From NCBI GenBank assembly GCA_017429525.1, contig JAFROT010000035.1:45328-109327 (forward strand): a stretch of DNA of 64,000 nucleotides. The letters are read 5' to 3'. Below the pieces are notes generated by a model that saw nothing but the letters and a program-made list of their open reading frames with translations, did no database searches and was not told the origin of the DNA. This DNA is from Bacteroidaceae bacterium (GTDB taxonomy: Bacteria > Bacteroidota > Bacteroidia > Bacteroidales > Bacteroidaceae). Below are positions 26,531-34,560 of this stretch, piece after piece (positions within the stretch are counted from its first letter, which is position 1; each line of letters starts with the position of its first letter). Position numbers and translations under genes: made by a program.

Positions 26531-28012
26531 TTAGTAGGCACGGGCGATGATGACGCGGTACTTGGCGGGTTTGCCGCTGACCATGTCGGTGCCGGGTGTC
26601 TGTTCGAAGGCGAAGGGCACGCAACGGATGGTGGCCTGCGTCTCTTCCTTGATGCGCGCCTCGGTCTCGGCGGTGCCGTCCCAGTGGCAGAGGAAGAAGC
26701 CGCCGTCCTTGATGCGCTCCTTGAACTCGTCGTAGTTGTCGCACTCGTAGATGTGCTCGTCGCGGAACTTGCGGGCCTTCTCGAAGATGGCGGTCTGCAT
26801 GTCGTCGAGCACATTCCTCACGTGCTGGGCGATGCCGTCTACGCTGAGTTCTTCCTTCTCGAGCGTGTCGCGGCGCATGAGCTCGATGGTGCCGTTCTCC
26901 ATGTCGCGCGGGCCCATGACGAGGCGCACGGGAACGCCCTTCAGCTCGTAGTCGGCGAACTTGAAGCCCGGACGCTTCTGGTCGTTGTCGTCCAGCTTGA
27001 CGCTGATGCCCATGCCCTTGAGCTCGTCGGCGATGGCACCGAGACGTTCGCGCAGGCGGTTGAGCTCGTCCTCAGTCTTGTAGATGGGCACGATGACCAC
27101 CTGGATCGGCGCGAGTGCGGGCGGCAGCACGAGGCCGTTGTCGTCGGAGTGCGTCATGATGAGCGCGCCCATCAGACGGGTCGAGACGCCCCACGACGTA
27201 GCCCAGGCATACTCGGGCTGGTTGTCCTTGTTGAGGAACTGTACGTCGAACGCCCGTCCGAAGTTCTGGCCGAGGAAGTGGCTGGTGCCGCTCTGCAGCG
27301 CCTTGCCGTCCTGCATCATAGCCTCGATGGTGTAGGTGTCGAGCGCACCGGCGAAGCGCTCGGTCTCGCTCTTGACGCCCTGCATGACGGGCACGGCCAT
27401 CACCTTCTCGGCGAAGTCGGCATAGACACCGAGCATCATGCGTGCGCGTTCCTCTGCTTCTTCGCGTGTGGCGTGGGCCGTGTGGCCCTCCTGCCAGAGG
27501 AATTCAGCCGTACGCAGGAACAGGCGCGTGCGCATCTCCCAGCGCATCACGTTGGCCCACTGGTTGATGAGCAGGGGCAGGTCGCGGTAGGAGTGAATCC
27601 AGTTCTTGTAGGTGTTCCAGATGATGGTCTCGGAGGTAGGACGGATGATGAGTTCCTCCTCCAGCTTCGCCTCGGGGTCAACGACGACACCGTCGTGCGT
27701 CTCGTTGGTCTTCAGGCGGTAGTGGGTGACGACGGCACACTCCTTGGCGAAACCTTCGACGTGCTCGGCCTCGCGCGAGAGGAAACTCTTCGGGATGAGC
27801 AGGGGGAAGTAGGCATTCTGCACGCCCGTCTCCTTGAACATGGCGTCCAGCTTGTGCTGCATCTTCTCCCAGATGGCATAGCCATAGGGCTTGATGACCA
27901 TGCAGCCGCGCACATCGCTTTGCTCGGCCAGGTCAGCCTTCACTACGAGTTCATTGTACCATTGCGAGTAGTTCTCGCTTCGCTTCGTTAGATTCTTTAA
28001 TTCTTTTGCCAT
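26531..28012 (-). CDS. proS: Prolyl-tRNA synthetase, archaeal/eukaryal type
   Basis: Charges tRNA-Pro with proline. The 493-residue length and the motifs ([42 protein letters not shown]) identify the short class II form without an editing insertion, as usual in Bacteroidetes. The anticodon-binding domain follows ([14 protein letters not shown]) with the extra C-terminal zinc-binding-like domain ending IIARAY. The frame extends 12 codons upstream, but the start is set at the ATG before AKELKNL. Unusually for a housekeeping gene, it heads an operon with two permeases and a hydrolase. Confidence 0.97.
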   Translation of the reverse strand: MAKELKNLTKRSENYSQWYNELVVKADLAEQSDVRGCMVIKPYGYAIWEKMQHKLDAMFKETGVQNAYFPLLIPKSFLSREAEHVEGFAKECAVVTHYRLKTNETHDGVVVDPEAKLEEELIIRPTSETIIWNTYKNWIHSYRDLPLLINQWANVMRWEMRTRLFLRTAEFLWQEGHTAHATREEAEERARMMLGVYADFAEKVMAVPVMQGVKSETERFAGALDTYTIEAMMQDGKALQSGTSHFLGQNFGRAFDVQFLNKDNQPEYAWATSWGVSTRLMGALIMTHSDDNGLVLPPALAPIQVVIVPIYKTEDELNRLRERLGAIADELKGMGISVKLDDNDQKRPGFKFADYELKGVPVRLVMGPRDMENGTIELMRRDTLEKEELSVDGIAQHVRNVLDDMQTAIFEKARKFRDEHIYECDNYDEFKERIKDGGFFLCHWDGTAETEARIKEETQATIRCVPFAFEQTPGTDMVSGKPAKYRVIIARAY

Positions 28013-28045
28013 AATGTATTTTGAGCTTTTTTGTCTTTTGCGGTG

Positions 28046-28053
28046 CAAAGTTA
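28046..28053 (-). promoter_or_regulatory. Candidate -7 box of proS
   Basis: TAACTTTG on the minus strand, 33 bases before the proS start. The flank TAACTTTGCAC is the same as at the HU-like gene. The -33 element is not clear. Confidence 0.55.
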
Positions 28054-28117
28054 GTGAAATATCGTCAAAGAATCGAATAAATCTTGTGGTTTTGATTCGT
28101 TGTATCGAGAATTTATG

Positions 28118-28125
28118 TACTTTTG
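28118..28125 (+). promoter_or_regulatory. -7 box of the OmpA lipoprotein gene
   Basis: TACTTTTG 53 bases before the start codon. A TTTG lies at 28091-28094, but its 23-base spacing is longer than usual. Confidence 0.55.
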
Positions 28126-28178
28126 CACTCAGAAAGCTACTTTAAACAACACTTTTATTCACTAAAACACAGTACAAC

Positions 28179-28907
28179 ATGAAAGGATTAAAGTTCTATG
28201 CACTCGGCCTCTGCGCCGCATTGCTATTCAATTCTTGCAACATGACCAACACTGCCAAGGGCGGTATGATTGGTGGTACGAGCGGCGCAGCCCTCGGTTC
28301 AGCTCTCGGCGCTATCCTGGCCAAGAGCGGCAACAAGGGCAAGTGGGCTGGCATCGCCGGTGCTGCCGGTGCTGTCGCTGGTACGACAGCCGGTGTGCTC
28401 ATCGGTCGTAAGATGGACAAGGCAAAAGCTGAGGCCGAGCGTATCGCTAATGCTCAGGTTGAGAGCGTCGTCGACGGCAATGGCTATCAGGCCGTTAAGG
28501 TGACCTTCGACAGCGGTATCCTCTTCCAGACGGGTAAGTCGGCTCTCAACGCCGTCGCTCAGAGCTCGCTCAACAACTTCGCCTCCAACGTGCTGATTCC
28601 CAACTCTGATATGAGCGTAGGTATCATCGGCTACACCGACAATGCGGGCTGGAAGAACAGCACCGCCGACCAGAGCAAGCAGAAGAACCAGAAACTCTCG
28701 CAGGATCGCGCACAGGCTGTCAGCAGCTATCTGCTGAAGCAGGGCGTCGGCGCAGGCCAGATCAAGGAAGTTGCCGGCCTTGGCGAGGACAACCCCGTTG
28801 CCGACAACAGCACGGCTGCCGGTAAGGCTCAGAACCGCCGCGTCGAGGTTTACCTCTATGCCAGCGATGAGATGATCAAGGCTGCTGAGGCTGGTACGCT
28901 CCAGTAA
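28179..28907 (+). CDS. OmpA-family lipoprotein (YiaD-like)
   Basis: A 242-residue lipoprotein (signal ending LFNSC) attached to the outer membrane. A glycine-rich, glycine-zipper-like stretch (GGMIGGTSGAALGSALGAILA and onward, residues 28-75) precedes a C-terminal OmpA domain (about 105-230). The peptidoglycan-binding signatures are IIGYTDNAG and NRRVEVYL. It would link the outer membrane to peptidoglycan. It is monocistronic, with its own promoter and a strong terminator. The glycine zipper may insert in or oligomerise on membranes. Confidence 0.92.
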   Translation: MKGLKFYALGLCAALLFNSCNMTNTAKGGMIGGTSGAALGSALGAILAKSGNKGKWAGIAGAAGAVAGTTAGVLIGRKMDKAKAEAERIANAQVESVVDGNGYQAVKVTFDSGILFQTGKSALNAVAQSSLNNFASNVLIPNSDMSVGIIGYTDNAGWKNSTADQSKQKNQKLSQDRAQAVSSYLLKQGVGAGQIKEVAGLGEDNPVADNSTAAGKAQNRRVEVYLYASDEMIKAAEAGTLQ

Positions 28908-28961
28908 TCGGGTCTCCGTTCTGCCCCTTTGCAGGGCCGACTCAAGAGAATTAACTCAAAC

Positions 28962-28997
28962 AAGAAGAGGGTGCGCAAGTGTGCGTACCCTCTTCTT
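28962..28997. terminator. Bidirectional terminator between ompA-like and HU-like genes
   Basis: AAGAAGAGGGT (28962-28972) pairs with ACCCTCTTCTT (28987-28997), with further pairing in the loop and CTCTTTT after it. It serves the OmpA lipoprotein gene. Confidence 0.75.
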
Positions 28998-29095
28998 CTC
29001 TTTTGTTCGCCCTTACGGACGGAAGGTCAGTTCTCGCCTTGGTGGCCTCGGACCAGCCGGGCCGTTGAAGGCCCCTCTTAGCCGTTGCCGCCCTC

Positions 29096-29656
29096 TTAGC
29101 CGTTGCCGCCCTCGCCGCCTTCGCCGCTCCCGGAGCCTTCGCCGCTCTCGGAGCCTTCGCTGGTCTTGGTCCAGTCGGCCTGCGTCTCGCCGCGCTTCTG
29201 GGCGCGGAGGGCAGCCTGCTGCGCCTCGCGGGTGATGGTCACCTCGAAGGTAGCCTCGGCCAGCTTGTCCATGAGCTTCTTCGACTGCGTGAAGTTCACG
29301 TTCAGGCCCTTGATGTTGGAGGCCGTGAACATCTCCGACGCCGTCTTGGGGTTGCCGTCCTTGTCCTTGCCGGCAGAGGCGCCCTCGCTGGTGATGGTGG
29401 TCTTGAGCACGCCCAGGTCGCCCAGGTGCACGTTGTTGCCCTCCATCAGCGCCTCGGCCACGCACTTGGTCATGTCGACGAGGATGCCCTGGATGGAGCC
29501 GCTGGAGAATGGCGAGCCGTGGTCCACGATGTGGTCGGCCAGCTCGGGCAGGGTGATCGTCTTCTGGTGCTGGATGTTGGCGTAGGCCTTCTTCTCCTCC
29601 TCGGCGTTCATGGGGTTGGGGCGTTCGTTGACGCTGTACTTGATTGATTCTCGCAT
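29096..29656 (-). CDS. HU-related DNA-binding protein with an acidic Gly/Ser/Glu tail
   Basis: A 186-residue member of the long HU/IHF-like family of Bacteroidetes (histone-like, TIGR01201 group). Residues 1-130 carry the HU fold: ITLPELADHIVDHG, then HLGDLGVLKTTI. The last ~25 residues are a low-complexity Gly/Ser/Glu tail ending GGEGGNG. It presumably shapes or bridges DNA in the nucleoid. An 18-base segment holding the stop codon is duplicated just downstream, suggesting recent slippage in the tail. A TAACTTTG promoter box lies about 120 bases upstream. Confidence 0.88.
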   Translation of the reverse strand: MRESIKYSVNERPNPMNAEEEKKAYANIQHQKTITLPELADHIVDHGSPFSSGSIQGILVDMTKCVAEALMEGNNVHLGDLGVLKTTITSEGASAGKDKDGNPKTASEMFTASNIKGLNVNFTQSKKLMDKLAEATFEVTITREAQQAALRAQKRGETQADWTKTSEGSESGEGSGSGEGGEGGNG

Positions 29657-29774
29657 GGTGTAAACGATTTAATGGTTAATGAAAAGTGTGGGTTGTTGTC
29701 GTTCAGGTTCCGCTACTCCGGGCCTCCGTATTGCGCGCTGCATCAGCCCTTTGTTCTTCTCCTTTTTGACAGTG

Positions 29775-29805
29775 CAAAGTTACGAAATAATCCTGAATCT
29801 ACCAA
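29775..29805 (-). promoter_or_regulatory. Promoter of the HU-like gene
   Basis: Minus strand TTGG (29802-29805), 19-base spacer, TAACTTTG (29775-29782). The -33 element is one base off consensus. Confidence 0.55.
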
Positions 29806-29935
29806 GCATTTACGCAATTTATTTTAAAGAAAATCAGGCGTTTCATTAGCCTGCTTTTAAGTGATGAGTGAAGGACTTTAGCACTATTCTCAACTTACGA
29901 AATAATGAATGGAAATATATTTTATTGCCGAAAAG

Positions 29936-29967
29936 TTTCGCCTTCTCAGTAAAGATCAGTAATTTTG
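29936..29967 (+). promoter_or_regulatory. Promoter of the first RAYT-like gene
   Basis: TTTC (29936-29939), 20-base spacer, TAATTTTG (29960-29967), about 26 bases before the ATG at 29994. The rest of the 337-base gap (29657-29993) is AT-rich, and I see only this promoter and that of the HU-like gene. Confidence 0.6.
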
Positions 29968-29993
29968 TGGCCATGACAAGCTAATTGTGCCTC

Positions 29994-31364
29994 ATGAAAC
30001 GCAAGGAACAGATAGAAGCGAAGAGACTTCATGCCGGCGATAAGAAGCCATCCATGAAGCGACGCGACGACCACAACGACTATCATGGACGACGTATGTA
30101 CATGATTACCCTGGAGGTGGAAGGCCGTCGGCCGCTGTTCGGGGAGGTGGTTGGCGGCCCTTTCTCAATGGCTGCAAGCCCAGAAGCTCCCCGTGTCGAG
30201 CTGTCACCGATTGGGGCTATGGTGCAGGCCGAGTGGCAGGGCATTCCCCGCTACTACCCTCAGATCGAGGTGCTATCGCTCCAGATGATGCCTGATCACC
30301 TCCACGGCATTCTCTTTGTCCATGAGTCTCTTCCCGTCCACCTCGGCCATGTGCTGGGCGGCTTCAAGAAAGGTTGCGAGCGCAAGTGGAGCGCGATGCT
30401 TGGAGCGGCTAACAACGGGGCTGCCAACGGGGTTGCCAACGGAGCTGCCAACGGAGCTGCGGCAAAGCCGCAGCCTACTCCAAACGCAATCATGGAGCAG
30501 GCCGCCGCAGGCGTCTCTTCATCAGTGATCACCTCGCCGTCCTCGCCCCTTCCTGCCTCGCCATCCTCCTCCGTTCTTGCCTCGCCATCCTCGCCCCTTC
30601 CTGCCTCGCCGTCCTCCTCCGTTCCTGCCTCGCCATCCTCGCCCCTTCCTGCCTCGCCATCCTCGCCCCTTCCTGCCTCTCCGTCCTCTTCTGTTCCTGC
30701 CTCGCCATCCTCGCCCCTTCCTGCCTCGCCGTCCTCCTCCGTTCCTGCTTCGCCGTCTTGCCTTCTTTCAGTGCAGGGTGCGGCTCTGCCGCAGCTTCTT
30801 TCTGCCTCCAAGCCCCGCCTCTTCGCCCTCGGCTACAACGACCTGCTCCTGAAGAGCTATGACGAACTGCAAAGGTGGAAGCACTACCTCGCCGACAACC
30901 CGCGCCGCTTGCTCTTGAAGCGCGCCCGTCCCGAGTTCCTCCGCCCACGGTTCAACATGGAGAGAGGCGGCTATACCTTTGCGGCCATTGGCAACCTCGA
31001 GCTGCTTGACAGCCCCTGCCGCCTTCAAGTCCGCGTGTCACGCCGCTGTACTTCGGCTCAAGTGCGGGAAGAGATAGCCCGTTATCTGGCGGCAGCCCGT
31101 GAGGGGGCAGTCCTCGTCTCGCCCTCCATCTCGCCCGGCGAGAAAGCCGTCATGCGCGCAGCCTTCGACGCCCGATTGCCCCTCATCGTCCTCGTGGAGA
31201 ATGGCTTCACGCCCCTCACCAAGCCTCGCGGCGAGCAGTTCGATGCCTGCGCAGCCGGTCGCCTCCTCCTCCTCGCTCCCTGGGAGCACCACAATGACCG
31301 CCGCGCCATCACCGTCCAGCAATGTCAACAACTCAACCTGATGGCTACGGCGCTATGCAGGTGA
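29994..31364 (+). CDS. RAYT-like HUH transposase with repeat linker and DprA/LOG-like C-terminal domain
   Basis: A 456-residue protein in three parts. Residues ~25-130 form an IS200/REP-associated (Y1) transposase core with the HUH motif MPDHLH near 99. Residues ~180-260 are a low-complexity linker of SPSSPLPA/SPSSSVPA repeats. Then WKHYLADNPRR near 297 supplies the probable catalytic tyrosine. Residues ~355-456 look like a Rossmann fold of the DprA/LOG kind (VLVSPSISPGEKAVMRAAF, then GEQFDACAAGRLLLLAPW). The start is the ATG at 29994. An upstream TTG is also possible. Single-stranded DNA transposition of palindromic repeats is the known role of the core family, and the C-terminal role is unknown. 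The homologous protein at 58555 has the same layout. Confidence 0.8.
   Translation: MKRKEQIEAKRLHAGDKKPSMKRRDDHNDYHGRRMYMITLEVEGRRPLFGEVVGGPFSMAASPEAPRVELSPIGAMVQAEWQGIPRYYPQIEVLSLQMMPDHLHGILFVHESLPVHLGHVLGGFKKGCERKWSAMLGAANNGAANGVANGAANGAAAKPQPTPNAIMEQAAAGVSSSVITSPSSPLPASPSSSVLASPSSPLPASPSSSVPASPSSPLPASPSSPLPASPSSSVPASPSSPLPASPSSSVPASPSCLLSVQGAALPQLLSASKPRLFALGYNDLLLKSYDELQRWKHYLADNPRRLLLKRARPEFLRPRFNMERGGYTFAAIGNLELLDSPCRLQVRVSRRCTSAQVREEIARYLAAAREGAVLVSPSISPGEKAVMRAAFDARLPLIVLVENGFTPLTKPRGEQFDACAAGRLLLLAPWEHHNDRRAITVQQCQQLNLMATALCR
30533..30765 (+). repeat. In-frame tandem repeats inside the first RAYT-like gene
   Basis: Repeats of about 24 bases alternate CCTCGCCCCTTCCTGCCTCGCCAT with CCTCCTCCGTTCCTGCCTCGC variants, encoding an expandable Ser/Pro/Ala linker between the HUH and tyrosine motifs. 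Copy-number change would keep the frame. Confidence 0.85.
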
Positions 31365-31506
31365 GAGCAGCAGCATAAAAAGAGAAAATGCGAAAAGAAC
31401 AAAATGTTAAGTGGTCTTTTAGGGCGTTCGAATAGTATGGAAGAACAGTGCCAACTACGCTCGCTCAAAAGCAATTATCTATTAATAATATCTAAAAGCA
31501 GAAAGA

Positions 31507-32058
31507 ATGGATATTTACAAGAATGCGGAACTACGTGTTCTGCGGCATCTGGCTGATGATCCAGAAGAATTAATACCCGAAGGGATGGAAGACTGGGAGT
31601 TCTATGCCACTTGCGACAGGCTGGAAAAGCGAGGCTGCGTACGTGTGGCATGGATTGAAGGTCACGAGGCAGAGGATGCCATGATCCTCGACACCGGCAG
31701 GATGCGGCTCAAGGAACTTGAGATGGAATTAGCGGGTGAAGAGAGTGAGCTGGAACGATTGCGGAGAGAGAACGAGGAGTTGAAAGCCAAGCTCCAAGAG
31801 TTGCAGAATCCGCAGGACGATGAAACCGTCAAGGACTTGGCCGCCTGTTTCTTTGGCGACACAGACGTTGCGCGGCATTTCCTGCACCAGATAAGGTTGG
31901 TGCCTGATAAAGAGAAGCCGTCTATCGCAAAGCAGTATATGAATCAGAACAAGCTCAGTCCGCTTTCGGCTAGAAACGACCTATATTCCATTCTGGTGAA
32001 GCATGGACTTTATTCTAAGCGATTGAACAATTGGACTCAATTGTTGAACAAAGCATAA
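31507..32058 (+). CDS. Hypothetical protein with N-terminal winged-helix-like region and coiled coil
   Basis: A 183-residue cytoplasmic protein that I do not recognise. Residues 1-75 (LRVLRHLADD through CVRVAWIEGHE) could form a small winged helix. Residues ~78-105 form a strongly charged coiled coil (ELERLRRENEELKAKLQEL). The C-terminal ~75 residues are helical and contain LSARNDLYSILVKHGLYSKR. Base composition is less GC-rich than the core genes around it, and it lies in the accessory stretch between the RAYT-like gene and a replication-type gene pair. A terminator follows the stop directly, so it is its own unit. A DNA-binding or regulatory role is only a guess. Confidence 0.7.
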   Translation: MDIYKNAELRVLRHLADDPEELIPEGMEDWEFYATCDRLEKRGCVRVAWIEGHEAEDAMILDTGRMRLKELEMELAGEESELERLRRENEELKAKLQELQNPQDDETVKDLAACFFGDTDVARHFLHQIRLVPDKEKPSIAKQYMNQNKLSPLSARNDLYSILVKHGLYSKRLNNWTQLLNKA

Positions 32059-32080
32059 CAAGACACTTATATACATCACA

Positions 32081-32113
32081 GAAGGAGTCAACAGCGATGT
32101 TGGCTCCTTTTTC
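32081..32113 (+). terminator. Terminator of the coiled-coil hypothetical gene
   Basis: GGAGTCAACA and TGTTGGCTCC form a stem around GCGA, followed by TTTTTCTG. This is a textbook Rho-independent terminator starting about 25 bases after the stop. Confidence 0.8.
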
Positions 32114-32199
32114 TGTTTGAAAATTGAAATCAATATTGATGAACCACTATAAAAACATTGACAAAGTGCTTTTTATTGCAGCAGATTTCCAATTATGCT

Positions 32200-32231
32200 T
32201 TTGTAGGAATAGGTGGTTGGTAGTAATTTTG
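32200..32231 (+). promoter_or_regulatory. Promoter of the ATPase/primase pair
   Basis: TTTG (32200-32203), 20-base spacer, TAATTTTG (32224-32231). The full consensus match lies about 185 bases before the ATPase start, so the transcript carries a long leader. Confidence 0.7.
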
Positions 32232-32416
32232 CGCTCGGAGAAGACCCTCTCCGGGCGCATTTTGTATTTGTGACGGGTCGGTAATCCTCCACACATATTC
32301 TATAGGTTATGTGTACAATGTCTAAGGATTCATCCTAAGCACGGGACCTGTCAAGCTCTGAAATCGTCTATGGGGCTTGAAGTGCGAGACACAATCTTCC
32401 ATATAAACAAACAATC
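32232..32416 (+). promoter_or_regulatory. Structured ~180-nt leader upstream of the ATPase gene
   Basis: This holds several possible stems. GCGCTCGGAGA/TCTCCGGGCGC lies right at the presumed transcript start (32231-32258) and is followed by ATTTTGTATTTG. A CTAAGGAT/ATCCTAAG pair lies near 32320, and TCAAGC/GCTTGA near 32350-32382. No open frame of note is present. It could be an attenuator, a copy-control RNA remnant or an untranslated cis-regulator. It accounts for most of the 358-base gap. Confidence 0.5.
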
Positions 32417-33523
32417 ATGGAAGCATTATCCCCCCAAGTCCTGGCCGACGCAATCGTCGATCAGGCAGTAGCCCAGCCGACCTCGGAGGAGCAGGTGCGG
32501 GCCCAACAGTTGGCAGAGCTGACGTCTCTGCGCATCACGACCTCAACGGTAGTAGAGGCTGAGCAGTATGCGCTGTCGGTTGACGGCGTCGGATTCTTCG
32601 CCCTGGGCGACGTCCACGGCCTGAAAGGCAAGCAGAAAACGGGCAAGAGCGCTGTGTTGAAGGTCTGTGCCGCAGCCTTGCTCAGCGGTCAGCAGTTCCG
32701 CGTCAAGTCAGAACTGATGGAGCCAACGGTGTTGTTCATCGACACCGAGCAGAAAGCGTCTGACGTGAAGCTTATCATCGACGAACTCAAGGAGATGACG
32801 CAGTGCACGGACGAGTACATCGACCAGCACCTACATCTCTTCTCCCTTCGTCGCAAGAGCTATGATTCGCTGCTCAGCGACACCCGACTGCTCATCGAGG
32901 AAATCAAGCCGCAGGTGGTCTTCATCGACGGCTTGGTAGACTACGTGGCTTCGTTCAACGACGAGGTCATGTCGCGCGAGCTCATCCACGAGCTCCTGCA
33001 AATCTGCGAAGAGCACGGCTGTGCCATCGTCAACGTGCTGCACGAGAACAAGGCTGCCGACGACCAGAACATGCGTGGTCACCTCGGCACCGTGCTCTCG
33101 CAGAAGGCTGGGTCCGTGCTGCAGTGCCAGAAGACGAAGTCGGGCGTCATCAGCGTCAGCTGTCCCGATGCGCGCCATGGCAACATGCCGACGTGGAACA
33201 TCCGCTTCAACAGCGAAGGGCATCTCATCGACGCCGACCAGCAGCGCCATGCCGAACTACAGGCAGAGCGTGAACGTAAGGCAGCCGCCAGGCAGGAGGC
33301 CAAGGAGTTGCAGCAGGAGCAACGCCTGAACGCGACCTTGCACTTCATTGCTGAGAAGGACGGAAGCCTCCCGCGTAATGAGTTGACCAAGAAGCTGGAA
33401 ACAGAGCTGAACCTCTCGCGTTCGGCAGTCTCGAAGTTCATCACTCAAATGGTGAAGGACGGCAAACTGTGTGAGAACAACAAAATGATCACCGCAAGCC
33501 CCGACGTGACCCTGCCATTCTGA
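32417..33523 (+). CDS. RecA-fold AAA ATPase of mobile-element type (RepA/AAA_25-like)
   Basis: A 368-residue cytoplasmic ATPase. The P-loop is in GLKGKQKTGKSAVLK (about residues 74-88). Walker B is in PQVVFIDGLVDYV (about 173). A charged helix (ERKAAARQEAKELQQEQ) leads to a C-terminal winged-helix-like domain (about 305-360, RNELTKKLETELNLSRSAVSKF). This resembles hexameric RepA-like helicases and the AAA_25 ATPases common in Bacteroidales plasmids and integrated elements. A primase-like gene follows about 100 bases later behind a large hairpin, so the pair looks like a replication module. No integrase or mobilisation gene is nearby, suggesting a remnant or a domesticated unit. Confidence 0.82.
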   Translation: MEALSPQVLADAIVDQAVAQPTSEEQVRAQQLAELTSLRITTSTVVEAEQYALSVDGVGFFALGDVHGLKGKQKTGKSAVLKVCAAALLSGQQFRVKSELMEPTVLFIDTEQKASDVKLIIDELKEMTQCTDEYIDQHLHLFSLRRKSYDSLLSDTRLLIEEIKPQVVFIDGLVDYVASFNDEVMSRELIHELLQICEEHGCAIVNVLHENKAADDQNMRGHLGTVLSQKAGSVLQCQKTKSGVISVSCPDARHGNMPTWNIRFNSEGHLIDADQQRHAELQAERERKAAARQEAKELQQEQRLNATLHFIAEKDGSLPRNELTKKLETELNLSRSAVSKFITQMVKDGKLCENNKMITASPDVTLPF

Positions 33524-33546
33524 CGGGCTGAGAACATGTTCCTGTG

Positions 33547-33587
33547 CGTTTGTTCTTCCTTCCCTATATATGAAGGAAGAACGAACG
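33547..33587. repeat. 16-bp-arm hairpin between the ATPase and primase-like genes
   Basis: CGTTTGTTCTTCCTTC (33547-33562) pairs with GAAGGAAGAACGAACG (33572-33587) at 15 of 16 positions around a 9-base loop. No long T-run follows. It could tune read-through between the two genes or be a protein-binding dyad or origin-type palindrome. Confidence 0.7.
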
Positions 33588-33627
33588 AACGGGAATTCAC
33601 AAAGAACGAACAAAAAACATAAGAATC

Positions 33628-34554
33628 ATGAAAACAGATTTTCGCTATCAATTGGACAGCCCCCGCGTGACGGGGCGCCGTCAGCAGAAGACCACCTGCC
33701 CGCAATGTGGTCGCCGCAAGTGCTTCGTGCGTTATGTAGATACGCACGATGACTATCGCTACCTCCACGACACCGTAGGCCGTTGCGACCATGAGCAGTC
33801 GTGTGGCTACCACTATCGTCCGTCGGAATACTTTCATGACCATCCCTGGATGAAGAAGGAATCTCCGAACTTTCATCCACGGCCATTGACGCCACCGCCT
33901 CCACCACCGCTGACTCCATTGCCGATGGAGTTAGTCGACGCGTGCCATTCGACGCAGAGCACCTTCTGGCTATGGTTTGCAGGCGATTGTGCCCGAACGC
34001 TTGACTTCGATTCCGAGACGGTGAGGCGAGTCTACGAGGACTATCACATCGGCAGCGCCGATCAAGGAGACATCATCTTCTGGCAAATCGACGAACAGCA
34101 GCGAGTACGCACGGGGCACGTCATGGCTTACGACAACCACGGCCATCGCTATGGCCACAACGGTTGGGTTCACGATGACTTGCAAAGCGGGCGGATGCGT
34201 GGCCAGCTGCCCGAGGGCTACGTCCTGCAACAATGTTTTTTCGGCCAGCACTTGCTGCCCAAGTACCCCGATGCACATGTCTGTCTGGTCGAAAGCGAGA
34301 AGACCGCTCTCATCATGGCTGCTCGCCAGACGCCACATCTGTGGCTGGCCACCTGTAGCAGTGGCGGACTGAACGCAGAGAAACTGGAATGCTTGCGCGG
34401 TCGCCGTTTCACGCTGTTTCCCGACAGCGGATGCCTCGAGAAGTGGCAGACCATCATGAGCAAGACCAAGGGGCTGCACTATTCGATTTCCGATCAGATG
34501 GAGCCCTTCCCTCCAAATACAGATTTGGCTGACCTCCTTTTGCAGAGGGGGTGA
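33628..34554 (+). CDS. Primase-like protein with zinc finger and Toprim-like region (DUF6371 type)
   Basis: A 308-residue protein. The N-terminus carries a zinc-ribbon-like set of cysteines (TCPQCGRRKCF and VGRCDHEQSCGYHY), as in primases. A proline-rich linker (about residues 85-105) follows. The C-terminal half has a Toprim-like core: HVCLVESEKTALIMA, then LFPDSGCLEKW. This arrangement matches DUF6371-type proteins found beside RepA-like ATPases in Bacteroidales mobile elements. A role in priming replication is inferred from the family and partner, not shown. The gene ends just before 22-bp repeat array C. Confidence 0.75.
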   Translation: MKTDFRYQLDSPRVTGRRQQKTTCPQCGRRKCFVRYVDTHDDYRYLHDTVGRCDHEQSCGYHYRPSEYFHDHPWMKKESPNFHPRPLTPPPPPPLTPLPMELVDACHSTQSTFWLWFAGDCARTLDFDSETVRRVYEDYHIGSADQGDIIFWQIDEQQRVRTGHVMAYDNHGHRYGHNGWVHDDLQSGRMRGQLPEGYVLQQCFFGQHLLPKYPDAHVCLVESEKTALIMAARQTPHLWLATCSSGGLNAEKLECLRGRRFTLFPDSGCLEKWQTIMSKTKGLHYSISDQMEPFPPNTDLADLLLQRG

Positions 34555-34560
34555 CCATGC

